Shown here one piece after another: positions 1 to 8,534 of a stretch of DNA of 64,000 bases. Location: positions 620,001 to 684,000 of the forward strand of contig NZ_CP110257.1 in NCBI RefSeq assembly GCF_026013905.1, in the 5' to 3' direction. Origin of the DNA: Schlegelella aquatica. GTDB lineage: Bacteria; Pseudomonadota; Gammaproteobacteria; Burkholderiales; Burkholderiaceae_C. Numbering within the stretch: the first letter of the stretch is position 1; each line of letters begins with the position of its first letter. The notes under the pieces are model-generated. The model worked only from the letters and a program-made list of their open reading frames with translations. It was not told the DNA's origin and searched no databases. The translations under genes and the position numbers were made by a program.

Positions 1-122
1 GCGCTGTCACGGCTGCCGTGAGGGCCGGCACGGCGGGCGGGGGCCGCCGCCAAGACGCGACATGTCTCGTGCCCGAGCTTCACACGGTGCGTCTCCCATC
101 GGCCACTCGGTAAAGTGGAACC

Positions 123-147
123 AAAAGCCCCGCCGAGGCGGGGCTTT
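123..147. terminator. Rho-independent terminator after rne
   Basis: An 8-bp perfect stem (GCCCCGCC / GGCGGGGC, 127-144) with a very tight loop is flanked by AAAA on the left and TTT on the right, so it can work on both strands. It lies about 35 bp beyond the rne stop codon and probably ends that transcript. Positions 1-122 hold no gene I can support. Confidence 0.75.
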
Positions 148-179
148 CTGTTCGATGACGCGGACGAGGCCGCGGGCTG

Positions 180-3100
180 TCAGACGGGGGTCGATTCGCG
201 CGCTGCAGCCGGCACGCCGGCGCCGTCGATCGGCAGCTTGAAGTCCGCAAGGTCCAGGCGCGTTTCGACCAGCACCAGCGGCCCGTTGTCGATCTGCACC
301 GCGGGCTTGCGTTCTCGGGGCACGCGCGCCGGGGCCGGCTGACGGGCGATCGCCTCCTGGGCCGCGCGTACCTTGTCGGCGTCGGAGTTGACCCATTCCA
401 GGCCGGCTGCCTGTGCCAGGGCTCGCAGTTCGTCCAAGGGCAGCACGTAAGACTCGGCGGCCGTCACGGCGGGGCCCGCCTCGACCTGGGCCGGCGCGGG
501 GGCCGCTGAGACAGGCTCGGCCAGGGGCTCGGGGGCCGCGCCGGTCGCAGCCTCGGTGGCAACTCCGGTGGGCTCGACGGCCGCTGCCAGCGCCGGGGCC
601 GCGGCGGCGGTTTCGGCGGCCGCGGGCGCGCCCGCGGCCGCCTGCTCTTCAGCCGCAGCCTCCGGGGTTGCCGCGGCTTCGCCTTCCCGGCGCTCGCGGC
701 GGAAACGGTCGCGCGAACGGCGCCGGCGGCCTTCGCCTTCGCCGGGCTCGCGCGGCACGTCGTCGGCCGGCGTTTCGGCGGCGGCCGCTGCGGCGGCCTC
801 GGGCTCCACCTCACTGACGGCCGGGCTCACGGCTTCGGCTTCCAGCGGGCTCAGCTCCTCGCCGGTATCGGCCAGCGCGCCCTCGGCGCCCGCAGCGCGC
901 TCGCCGCGGCGGCCGCGGCCCCCGCGGCGGCGACGGCGTCCGCCCCCTTCGCGGGGCCCCGCGCCTTCACCGCCGGCTTCGGCGCCGGCAGGCTGCGGAA
1001 CGGTGTCGGCGAACTCCTGTGCCGGCTTAGCGGCCTGCGCGGGCGGCGGCATGACGGCCGCGGGCGCCTCCTGCTCGACACGCTCGGGACGCGGACCCCG
1101 GCGCTCGCGCTCGGGACGTTGGCGGCCTTCCTGAGCGCTCGGCTCGGCGCGAGGCTCGCGCTCCCGGCGCGCCTCCGCGGCCTCGGCTTCGGCGCGCTCG
1201 GGTTTGGGCCGGCGGTCCTGGCGCTCGGCGCGCTCGCCGCGCTCCTGGCCGGTCCGACCTTCGGCGCGCGTGCCTTCGCGGCGACCCTCCCGGCCTTCCT
1301 TGGTGCCCTCGCGGCCTTCGGGCCGGCCTCCTTCACCCCGGCCTTCGCGGCCGCCGCGGCGTTCGCGCTCGCCACGACGGCGGGACTCTCCCGGCTCCTT
1401 CGCTGCGGGCGCGGGAGCTGGTGCGGAGGGGGGCTCGGTCACCGGGGCGGGCGCAGGGGCCCCGCCGAAGAGCTTCTTGAGCCACCCGAGGAAGCCGCCG
1501 GCGGCCGGCGCGGCCACCGGGGCGGGGGCGGGCACCGGCGCAGGCGTGGGCGCCGCCGCAGCCTCTTCCTTCGGTTGCGGCACCGGCGCGGGCTGTTCGG
1601 GCAGCAGGCCCTTGATCACGGGCTCCTGCTTGGACTTGGCCTTCTCGCGCCGCGTGATGCCGACCTCGTCCTCCGGCTCGTCGATCATCGTGTAGCTGGC
1701 CTGCAGGTTCTCCAGCCGCGGGTCGTCGTGGCGCAGGCGCTCGAGCTTGTAGTTGGGCGTCTCCAGGTGCTTGTTGGGCACCAGCAGCACGGTCACGCGC
1801 TGCTTGAGCTCGATCTTGGTGATCTCGGTGCGCTTTTCGTTGAGGAGGAACGAGGTGACCTCGACCGGCACCTGCACATGCACGGCGGCGGTGTTCTCCT
1901 TCATGGCCTCCTCCTGCACCATGCGCAGGATTTGCAGCGCGGAGGACTCGGTGTCGCGGATGTGGCCGGTGCCGTTGCAGCGCGGGCAGGTGATGTGGCT
2001 GCCTTCGGAGAGGGCGGGGCGCAGGCGCTGGCGCGACAGCTCCAAGAGGCCGAACTTGGAGATGGAGGACAGTTGCACGCGCGCGCGGTCCTGGCGCAGC
2101 GCGTCGCGCAGGCGCTGCTCGACCTCGCGGCGGTTTTTGGAGTCCTCCATGTCGATGAAGTCCACCACGATCAGGCCACCCAGGTCGCGCAGGCGCATCT
2201 GGCGGGCGATTTCGTCGGCCGCTTCGAGGTTGGTGCGCAGGGCGGTTTCCTCGATGTCGCCGCCGCGCGTAGCGCGCGCCGAGTTCACGTCGATGGCGAC
2301 GAGCGCTTCGGTGTGGTCGATGACGATGGCGCCGCCCGAGGGCAGCTGCACGGTGCGCGAGTAGGCCGACTCGATCTGGTGCTCGATCTGGAAGCGCGAG
2401 AACAGCGGCGCGTCGTCACGGTAGCGCTTGACCCGATTCGACATGTCGGGCATGACGTGCAGCATGAACTGCTTGGCCTGCTCGTAGATGTCGTCGGTGT
2501 CGATGAGGATCTCGCCGATGTCCGGCGTGAAGTAGTCGCGGATCGCGCGGATGACGAGCGACGACTCCTGGTAGATCAGGAAGGCGCCCTTGCCCTCGCG
2601 GGCAGCCTCGTCGATGGCGGTCCACAGCTTGAGCAGGTAGTTGAGGTCCCACTGCAGCTCAGCGACGCTGCGGCCGATGCCCGCGGTGCGAGCGATCAGG
2701 CTCATGCCCTTGGGGTACTCGAGCTGGTCGAGCGCTTCCTTGAGCTCCTCGCGGTCCTCGCCCTCGATGCGGCGCGAGACGCCGCCGCCGCGCGGGTTGT
2801 TGGGCATCAGCACCAGGTAGCGGCCGGCCAGCGAGATGAAGGTGGTCAGCGCCGCGCCCTTGTTGCCGCGCTCCTCCTTCTCGACCTGCACCAGCAGTTC
2901 CTGGCCCTCGCGGATGACGTCGGAGATGCGCGCGTTGCGCACGTCCACGCCTTCCTTGAAGTAGCTGCGGGCGATCTCCTTGAAGGGCAGGAAGCCGTGG
3001 CGCTCCTCGCCGTAGTCGACGAAACACGCCTCGAGCGAGGGCTCGACGCGCGTGACGACCGCCTTGTAGATGTTGCCCTTGCGTTGCTCGCGGCCTTCGA

Positions 3101-3191
3101 TCTCGGTCTCGAAGTCCAACAGCTTCTGGCCATCGACGATGGCCAGGCGACGCTCTTCCTGCTGCGTCGCGTTGATCAGCATGCGTTTCAT
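180..3191 (-). CDS. rne: Ribonuclease E
   Basis: Essential endoribonuclease that starts mRNA decay and processes rRNA and tRNA; it scaffolds the degradosome at the inner membrane. The protein is 1003 residues from ATG 3191, preceded by GGAG; an in-frame ATG 42 bp upstream lacks support. An S1 domain lies at about 35-125. The DNase I-like catalytic region carries Asp301 and Asp344, matching the Mg-binding pair of E. coli RNase E, and the Zn-link CPRC has Cys402 and Cys405. From about residue 550 the protein is low-complexity, rich in Pro/Ala and then Arg/Glu/Gly, as expected of a disordered RNA-binding scaffold. The gene is divergent from rluC, as in many proteobacteria. Identification is secure; scaffold partners cannot be read from the sequence. 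Confidence 0.97.
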   Translation of the reverse strand: MKRMLINATQQEERRLAIVDGQKLLDFETEIEGREQRKGNIYKAVVTRVEPSLEACFVDYGEERHGFLPFKEIARSYFKEGVDVRNARISDVIREGQELLVQVEKEERGNKGAALTTFISLAGRYLVLMPNNPRGGGVSRRIEGEDREELKEALDQLEYPKGMSLIARTAGIGRSVAELQWDLNYLLKLWTAIDEAAREGKGAFLIYQESSLVIRAIRDYFTPDIGEILIDTDDIYEQAKQFMLHVMPDMSNRVKRYRDDAPLFSRFQIEHQIESAYSRTVQLPSGGAIVIDHTEALVAIDVNSARATRGGDIEETALRTNLEAADEIARQMRLRDLGGLIVVDFIDMEDSKNRREVEQRLRDALRQDRARVQLSSISKFGLLELSRQRLRPALSEGSHITCPRCNGTGHIRDTESSALQILRMVQEEAMKENTAAVHVQVPVEVTSFLLNEKRTEITKIELKQRVTVLLVPNKHLETPNYKLERLRHDDPRLENLQASYTMIDEPEDEVGITRREKAKSKQEPVIKGLLPEQPAPVPQPKEEAAAAPTPAPVPAPAPVAAPAAGGFLGWLKKLFGGAPAPAPVTEPPSAPAPAPAAKEPGESRRRGERERRGGREGRGEGGRPEGREGTKEGREGRREGTRAEGRTGQERGERAERQDRRPKPERAEAEAAEARREREPRAEPSAQEGRQRPERERRGPRPERVEQEAPAAVMPPPAQAAKPAQEFADTVPQPAGAEAGGEGAGPREGGGRRRRRGGRGRRGERAAGAEGALADTGEELSPLEAEAVSPAVSEVEPEAAAAAAAETPADDVPREPGEGEGRRRRSRDRFRRERREGEAAATPEAAAEEQAAAGAPAAAETAAAAPALAAAVEPTGVATEAATGAAPEPLAEPVSAAPAPAQVEAGPAVTAAESYVLPLDELRALAQAAGLEWVNSDADKVRAAQEAIARQPAPARVPRERKPAVQIDNGPLVLVETRLDLADFKLPIDGAGVPAAARESTPV

Positions 3192-3300
3192 TTGCGCTCC
3201 TCGTGCCCGGCGAAAGCGCCGCGGCACCATCACATGCCGCCCCGACGACAGGTCCGGGGCGACTCACCGATGCACGAGAAACGAGAAAAAACCGGAAGGA
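3192..3300 (-). promoter_or_regulatory. Structured rne 5' leader (candidate autoregulatory element)
   Basis: In the rne mRNA sense the leader just before the ribosome-binding site shows three things in order: a U-rich run (complement of about 3282-3296), a 7-bp hairpin (CGCCCCG / CGGGGCG, 3238-3261), and a bulged hairpin (GTGCC+GGCG / CGCC+GGCAC, 3203-3227) that ends next to the SD. E. coli rne is autoregulated through hairpins in its long leader; the parallel is inference. Confidence 0.4.
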
Positions 3301-4020
3301 ATCGCCCTGGACTGCAGGAGAACCGCCAAGAGCGGTCAGGCGTGCAGCGTTGGCGCGTGTGCCCTGGCGTGCGCGCCCTGTTCCACGAGGGCGGCCCCCG
3401 AGTCCCCGACACCCGAGGCCCTCGCGGGCAATCCGGCTCCCTGGCCCGAACGTGCGGGGCCGCACGGCGCGAGCCGACGCGGCCGCCGAGCAGGCGGTGC
3501 AGGGAGTGGGGGGTGCAGGGTGGACGACATCCGTGGGGGAAGACGCGAGGACACGGGCAGCAGGTTCAAGGGCAGACGAAACCGCCCCAGGGGCGGCGCG
3601 AGAGCGGATCTCGCTTCGTCGTCGTGGCCTGCTGCCGGGAAACCTTGTTCTTGGGTTCTTTCGACGTTTGCTCTTCCGCCGAGCCGGCGCGACCGCGACT
3701 TCACCTTGGGAAGCCGCCCGCCACGCCGACGCGGCGTTGCATCACCTCAAGCATGCGACGCGCCACGTCGCTCATCGAGCCGCCTCGGGCCGCGTCTGCC
3801 TCCTGCGCCCGCTGCCGGCCGCGCAAGGCGCGCCGATGGGAGGCGGGTCGGGAGACGACAGGGCCGGGTGGCGGCGCCCGAAGCGAGCGCCGGCGCGTCA
3901 CCGATACCCGTTTGCGTCGCAGTGTTGCCGCTCGCGCTCCGACATGCGTGGAGGGTGGCGGGTAAACTCTTGAAAATCAAACACTTACAACACAAACGTG
4001 GTGCAACGCATTATAGGAGG
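3301..4020. promoter_or_regulatory. Long divergent rne-rluC intergenic region with promoter candidate
   Basis: About 800 bp separate the two divergent starts and hold no credible gene; the open frames here are Arg/Pro-rich and have no family character. The only AT-rich patch is at about 3962-4015. It contains a perfect TATAAT on the minus strand (complement of 4010-4015), which would give rne a leader of roughly 800 nt. I see no good -35 for it. The same patch covers the first codons of rluC, so the two transcription starts must be close together. Confidence 0.4.
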
Positions 4021-5023
4021 GAAAGCCTCCGCCCGGCGCAAGCCCGCGGAAAACCCTGCCCCGCGTGCCCCCGAGGCCCCGTCGGTGCGGCACCTGGTGG
4101 TCGATGAAGCCTCGGCCGGCCAGCGGCTGGACAACTTCCTGCTCAAAACGCTCAAGGGCGCCCCGAAGACGCTCGTCTACCGCATCGTGCGCAGCGGGGA
4201 AGTGCGGGTCAACCGGGGCCGGGCGAGCGCCGACCAGCGGCTCGCGATGGGCGACGAGGTGCGGGTGCCGCCGGTGCGGCTGGCGGCCCGGGAGGAGCCG
4301 GCGCCCGCGCCGGCCCGCGAGTTTCCCATCCTGTTCGAGGACGAGCACTTCCTCGCCGTGGACAAGCCGGCCGGCGTGGCGGTGCACGGCGGCAGCGGCG
4401 TGAGCTTCGGCGTGATCGAGCAGTTGCGCCGCGCGCGCCCCGAGGCCCGCTTCCTGGAACTGGTGCACCGGCTGGACAAGGAGACCTCCGGCGTTCTCTT
4501 GATCGCCAAGAAGCGCAGCGCGCTGACCGCGTTGCAGAACCAGTTCCGCGAGCGGGAGATGGGCAAGACCTACGCGGCCCTCGTGCTCGGCGCCTGGCCC
4601 GCCTCGCGCAAGGTGATCGACCTGCCGCTGCACAAGTACCTCACGGGCGAGGGCGAGCGTCGGGTGCGGGTGGTTGCTCCGGGCAGCGCCGAGGGGCGTC
4701 GCTCGATCACCCTGGTCAAGGTCGCACAGGCTTACCGCGGCTACACGTTGCTGGACGTCACGATCAAGACCGGGCGCACGCATCAGATCCGGGTGCATCT
4801 CACCCACGAGGGGCATCCCATCGTGGGGGACGAGAAGTACGGCGACTTCGCCCTCAACAAGGCGATGGCGCGGGGCGAGGCGGTGCCGGGCGTGCGCTTC
4901 GACCGGATGTTCCTGCACGCCAGAAGACTGCGCCTGGAGCACCCGGCCACCGGCGCGCCGCTCGAGCTCGAAGCCCCACTGCCTGCGTTGTGCCGGGAGT
5001 TGTTGGACCATCTGCCCTCATGA
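3998..5023 (+). CDS. rluC: 23S rRNA pseudouridine synthase RluC
   Basis: Converts uridines of 23S rRNA (955, 2504 and 2580 in E. coli) to pseudouridine. An S4 RNA-binding domain spans about 38-95, followed by the RsuA/RluA catalytic domain with the motif HRLDKETSG, whose Asp160 is the nucleophile. The 341-residue length is typical. The start is uncertain: GTG 3998 or GTG 4001 fit the frame, but neither has an SD, while a TAGGAGG sits just inside the frame with no start codon after it. The stop overlaps the next ATG (ATGA), so it is the first gene of an rluC-gph-Rieske set. RluA/RluD-type paralogues are the alternative; divergence from rne supports RluC. Confidence 0.9.
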   Translation: MVQRIIGGKASARRKPAENPAPRAPEAPSVRHLVVDEASAGQRLDNFLLKTLKGAPKTLVYRIVRSGEVRVNRGRASADQRLAMGDEVRVPPVRLAAREEPAPAPAREFPILFEDEHFLAVDKPAGVAVHGGSGVSFGVIEQLRRARPEARFLELVHRLDKETSGVLLIAKKRSALTALQNQFREREMGKTYAALVLGAWPASRKVIDLPLHKYLTGEGERRVRVVAPGSAEGRRSITLVKVAQAYRGYTLLDVTIKTGRTHQIRVHLTHEGHPIVGDEKYGDFALNKAMARGEAVPGVRFDRMFLHARRLRLEHPATGAPLELEAPLPALCRELLDHLPS

Positions 5024-5679
5024 GATCCCGCCAGTTCGATTTGATCGTCTTTGATTGGGACGGCACGCTGTTCGATTCGACCGCGCTCATCGTGCGCTGC
5101 ATCCAGGCGGCCTGTGCCGACCTGGAGGTGACGGTGCCCACCGACCGGCAGGCGGCGTACGTGATAGGCATGGGCCTGGAGGACGCCCTGGCCCATGCCG
5201 TGCCGGGCTTGCCGCGGGAGCGCTACCCCGAGCTGGCGCGCCGGTATCGCCATCACTACTTCGCCAGGCAGCACGAGCTGTCGCTCTTCGAGGGGGTGCT
5301 GCCGATGCTGGCCTCGCTCAAGCAGCGGCAGCACTGGTTGGGCGTGGCCACCGGCAAGTCGCGCCGGGGGCTGAACGAGGCGCTGGCGACAGCCCAGTTG
5401 CGCGGGGTGTTCGATGCCACCCGCACGGCCGACGAGACCGCGTCCAAGCCTCACCCGCTGATGCTGCAGGAGCTGATGGCCGAGCTCGGGGTGGAGCCCG
5501 ATCGCACGCTGATGATCGGCGACACCACCCATGACCTGCAGCTCGCCCTCAACGCCGGCACGGCGAGTGTGGCGGTGAGCTACGGCGCGCACGAGCCCGA
5601 GACCTTCCATGTCCTGGAGCCGCGGTTCATCGCGCATTCGGTGGACGAATTGCACCGCTGGCTGGAGCAGCACGCATGA
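5020..5679 (+). CDS. HAD-superfamily phosphatase (phosphoglycolate phosphatase-like)
   Basis: A 219-residue cytosolic HAD hydrolase. Motif I is DWDGTLFDST, where the first Asp forms the phospho-aspartate and the second is the general acid. The Lys motif is SKPHP, and motif III/IV is IGDTTHDLQ. The helical cap between motifs I and II fits the Gph/PpaX group, which acts on phosphoglycolate or other small phosphates; the true substrate cannot be read. ATG 5020 is chosen because it overlaps the rluC stop in an ATGA junction; a longer frame starting 30 bp upstream would only extend into rluC. Confidence 0.85.
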   Translation: MRSRQFDLIVFDWDGTLFDSTALIVRCIQAACADLEVTVPTDRQAAYVIGMGLEDALAHAVPGLPRERYPELARRYRHHYFARQHELSLFEGVLPMLASLKQRQHWLGVATGKSRRGLNEALATAQLRGVFDATRTADETASKPHPLMLQELMAELGVEPDRTLMIGDTTHDLQLALNAGTASVAVSYGAHEPETFHVLEPRFIAHSVDELHRWLEQHA

Positions 5680-6095
5680 CGAGCCCGCCCGCCGCGCACA
5701 ACGCGCCGATGCCGGCCCACGAGGAGGGCATCGAGCTGTGCGACGGCTCTGCGCTCGAGGAGCGCGCAGCCGCAGTGCTCTTCGATGTGATGCTCTGGGA
5801 CGAGCCGGTGCGCGCCTTCGCACTGCGATACGACGGTCGCCCCGTGGCGTACGTGAACCGCTGCGCGCACGTGCCGGCCGAGATGGATTGGCAGCCGGGG
5901 CAGTTCCTCGATGACAGCCGCGAGTGGATCATCTGCTCGATCCACGGCGCCCTCTACCAGCCGGCCGACGGGCTGTGCGTGGGCGGTCCGTGCAGGGGCT
6001 CGCGCCTCATTCCTGTCAGGGTCGAGGAGCGGGGCGACAAGGTATATTGGTATCCTTCCCGCGAGATCCGACCGCTGTTCGCCCCTTGCTCCTGA
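5676..6095 (+). CDS. Rieske [2Fe-2S] domain protein
   Basis: A 139-residue soluble single-domain Rieske protein. The cluster ligands are visible as C63-A-H65 and C87-S-I-H90, the two loops that bind a [2Fe-2S] centre through two Cys and two His. There is no signal peptide or membrane segment, so it is more like a ferredoxin component than the bc1 subunit. The ATG overlaps the stop of the phosphatase. It sits between that gene and an SppA-type peptidase; its redox partner is unknown. Confidence 0.85.
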   Translation: MTSPPAAHNAPMPAHEEGIELCDGSALEERAAAVLFDVMLWDEPVRAFALRYDGRPVAYVNRCAHVPAEMDWQPGQFLDDSREWIICSIHGALYQPADGLCVGGPCRGSRLIPVRVEERGDKVYWYPSREIRPLFAPCS

Positions 6096-6156
6096 GAGGC
6101 GAGGACCCGCGTCCCGCCACCGCGAACGGCCCTCCAGTTCCAGCGATTTGACCATC

Positions 6157-7164
6157 ATGAACGAGCACGATTCCCCTGTCTCGGCGCCTGCAGGGCCGCC
6201 CGAACCTCGCGCCGCCGTGGCCACTGCGGCGGCGGGCACACCGACTGCCGAGCAGGCGCTGCTGGCGCAGCTCGCGAAGGCCTACATCGACGAGCGCCGG
6301 CGCGAGCGCCGCTGGCGCATCTTCTTCCGCCTGGCCTGGCTGCTGCTGGCGGCCGCCCTGCTGGCGATGACGCTGTCGCAGCGGTTCGCTGCCACCGCAC
6401 CCAGCGGCCCGCACACGGCGCTGGTCGACGTGCGCGGCGAGATCGCGGTGGAGGCGGAGGCCAGTGCCGAGAATCTGCTGTCGGCCTTGCGCTCGGCCTT
6501 CGAGGACCAGGGGGCGCAGGCGGTGGTGTTGCGCATCAACTCGCCGGGGGGCAGCCCCGTGCAGGCAGGCATCGTGCACGACGAGATCCGCCGCTTGAAG
6601 GCCAAGCACCAGAAGAGGGTGTATGCCGTGGTGGAGGAGGTGTGCGCCTCGGGTGCCTACTACATCGCCGCAGCCGCCGACGAGATCTACGTGGACAAGG
6701 CGTCCATCGTGGGCTCCATCGGTGTGCTGATGGACGGCTTCGGGTTCGCCGGGCTGATGCAAAAACTGGGCGTGGAGCGCAGGCTCCTGGCCGCGGGCGA
6801 GCACAAGGGTTTCCTCGATCCCTTCTCTCCGATGGACGAGGAGGAGAAGGCCTATGCGCAGGAGATGCTGGAGCAGATCCATGCGCAGTTCATCAACGTC
6901 GTGCGCGAGGGCCGCGGCAAGCGCCTGAAAGAGACGCCCAACACCTTCTCCGGCCTGTTCTGGACCGGCGAGCAGGCGGTGGTGATGGGTTTGGCCGACG
7001 ACTTCGGCTCGCTCGACTACGTGGCGCGCGAGGTGGTGAAGGCCGAGGAAGTGATCGACTACACACCGCGGGAGAACGTCGCGGAGCGGCTGGCCAAGCG
7101 CTTCGGCGCGGCCGTCGGCGAGGGCGCCGTCAAGGCCCTGCGCGCGCTGCCGAGCTTGCGCTAG
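6157..7164 (+). CDS. sppA: Signal peptide peptidase SppA-type S49 protease
   Basis: Membrane-anchored serine protease that degrades cleaved signal peptides; 335 residues, the short SppA form. A cytoplasmic N-tail of about 53 residues is followed by one membrane segment (about 54-74). The catalytic dyad is Ser165 in CASGAYY and Lys217 in EHKGFLD, 52 residues apart, the same spacing as Ser147/Lys199 of Bacillus SppA. Earlier in-frame starts fall inside the Rieske gene, so ATG 6157 is used. It lies 61 bp after the Rieske stop and may be co-transcribed with rluC-gph. Confidence 0.92.
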   Translation: MNEHDSPVSAPAGPPEPRAAVATAAAGTPTAEQALLAQLAKAYIDERRRERRWRIFFRLAWLLLAAALLAMTLSQRFAATAPSGPHTALVDVRGEIAVEAEASAENLLSALRSAFEDQGAQAVVLRINSPGGSPVQAGIVHDEIRRLKAKHQKRVYAVVEEVCASGAYYIAAAADEIYVDKASIVGSIGVLMDGFGFAGLMQKLGVERRLLAAGEHKGFLDPFSPMDEEEKAYAQEMLEQIHAQFINVVREGRGKRLKETPNTFSGLFWTGEQAVVMGLADDFGSLDYVAREVVKAEEVIDYTPRENVAERLAKRFGAAVGEGAVKALRALPSLR

Positions 7165-7219
7165 CGCGGCCCGGCAGTGGGGTTGGGGGGGCCGGCGCCG
7201 GGCCGGCTCTGGGCCGGTC

Positions 7220-7233
7220 TTGCGTTGCATCAA
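7220..7233 (+). promoter_or_regulatory. Candidate FNR/NnrR-type operator upstream of the nmo-nnrS pair
   Basis: TTGCG-TTGC-ATCAA has the TTGNN-N4-NNCAA layout of CRP/FNR-family sites. The left half matches the TTGCG half described for NnrR targets, and the right half matches the FNR/DNR half ATCAA. It is centred 65 bp before the ATG at 7292, and GACCAT at 7256-7261 could be the -10 of a class II promoter. Assignment is inference. Confidence 0.45.
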
Positions 7234-7291
7234 AACCCCGGTGGCCGCGAGTGGCGACCATCGCGGCCACTGTCCATTCCTGTACCTTTCT

Positions 7292-8524
7292 ATGTCGCCG
7301 CTTCCATTCGACCTGACCCACCTCGATGCCGCGCTGGCCGCGCGCCTGGCCGAAAGCGGGCTGGCTCCGTTGCGCCTCAAGGGTCGCACGCTGCTGCCCA
7401 TCGTCCAAGGCGGCATGGGCGTGGGCGTGTCTGCGCACCGACTGGCGGGCAGCGTCGCGGCGCTGGGTGGGGTGGGCACGCTGTCTTCGGTCGATCTGCG
7501 CCGACACCACCCGGACTTGATGGAACGCACGCGCGGCCTCAATGCGGGCGAGGCGGCCAAGGAGGCGATCAACGCCGCGAACCTCGAAGCGCTGGAGCGC
7601 GAGGTCCGCGCGGCGCGCGAGTTGTCGCAGGGCCGCGGGCTGCTCGCCATGAACGTGATGCGCGCGGTGAGCGAATACGCGGCCTACGTGCGCCGCTCGC
7701 TCGAGTGCGGCATCGACGCGGTCGTCGTGGGCGCCGGGTTGCCGCTGGATCTGCCCGATCTTGCGCAAGACCATCCTGAGGCGCTGCTGATCCCTATCCT
7801 GTCCGATGCACGCGGCGTGCAACTGGTCGTCAAGAAGTGGGAGCGCAAGAAGCGCCTGCCGGACGCCATCGTGATCGAGCATCCCCGCTTGGCGGGTGGG
7901 CACCTGGGCGCCGCGCGCATTGCCGACCTCGACGACCCTCGCTTCGACTTCGAGCGCGTGCTGCCCGAATCGCTCGCGTTCTTGCGCTCAGCCGGCATCG
8001 AGAAGGAGATTCCGCTGATTGCGGCCGGCGGCATTCGCAGCTTCGAGGACATCCGGCGCTTGCAGTCGCTGGGCGCGGCCGGCGTGCAACTGGGCACCCC
8101 GTTTGCAGTGACCGAGGAAGGCGATGCGCACCCGGAATTCAAGCGGGTGCTGGCCGAGGCGAAGGATGAGGACATTGTCGAGTTCACGAGCGTGGCCGGC
8201 CTGCCGGCCCGGGCGGTGGCTACCCCATGGCTGAAGGCCTATCTGAAGATCGAGTCGAAGTTGCAGGCGGTGGCCCATGTGAAGGCGCGCTGCACCAAGG
8301 CCTTCGATTGCCTGGCGCAGTGCGGCCTGCGCGACGGTTTGGCCGGCTGGGGGCAGTTCTGCATCGACAACCAGCTCGCCGCGGCACTGCGAGGCGACAT
8401 CAAGAAGGGGCTCTTCTTCCGGGGTGCGGGCGGTCTGCCGTTCGGCTCGCAGATCCGCAGCGTCCGGGAATTGATCGAGCGCTTGCTCACCGCCTCTGCC
8501 AGCCCCGCAGCGGCTGCGGCCTGA
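7292..8524 (+). CDS. Nitronate monooxygenase / 2-nitropropane dioxygenase-like flavoprotein
   Basis: FMN-dependent TIM-barrel protein of the NPD/nitronate monooxygenase family, 410 residues. The N-terminal segment LLPIVQGGMGVGVS and the phosphate-binding segments IPLIAAGGI and GAAGVQLGTPFAVT are the FMN signatures of the fold. The family oxidises alkyl nitronates; other members are enoyl reductases, so the substrate is uncertain. An unusual feature is a C-terminal Cys pattern C334-X5-C-X3-C-X12-C357, which could bind a metal or Fe-S cluster. ATG 7292 is preferred to a start 72 bp upstream, which would include the putative FNR-type site. The neighbour NnrS, 10 bp downstream, ties it to nitrogen-oxide stress. 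Confidence 0.75.
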   Translation: MSPLPFDLTHLDAALAARLAESGLAPLRLKGRTLLPIVQGGMGVGVSAHRLAGSVAALGGVGTLSSVDLRRHHPDLMERTRGLNAGEAAKEAINAANLEALEREVRAARELSQGRGLLAMNVMRAVSEYAAYVRRSLECGIDAVVVGAGLPLDLPDLAQDHPEALLIPILSDARGVQLVVKKWERKKRLPDAIVIEHPRLAGGHLGAARIADLDDPRFDFERVLPESLAFLRSAGIEKEIPLIAAGGIRSFEDIRRLQSLGAAGVQLGTPFAVTEEGDAHPEFKRVLAEAKDEDIVEFTSVAGLPARAVATPWLKAYLKIESKLQAVAHVKARCTKAFDCLAQCGLRDGLAGWGQFCIDNQLAAALRGDIKKGLFFRGAGGLPFGSQIRSVRELIERLLTASASPAAAAA

Positions 8525-8534
8525 GGAGGTCCTC

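Noticed and set aside
1..122. A possible gene fragment at the left edge
   Set aside because: Frames here are short, shared with shadows of rne, and show no family resemblance; the true neighbour probably lies outside the window.
3203..3973. A 256-codon plus-strand frame in the rne-rluC gap
   Set aside because: It has no neighbouring-gene shadow but is Arg/Pro/Ala-rich with no recognisable motif and no SD, and it covers the probable rne leader.
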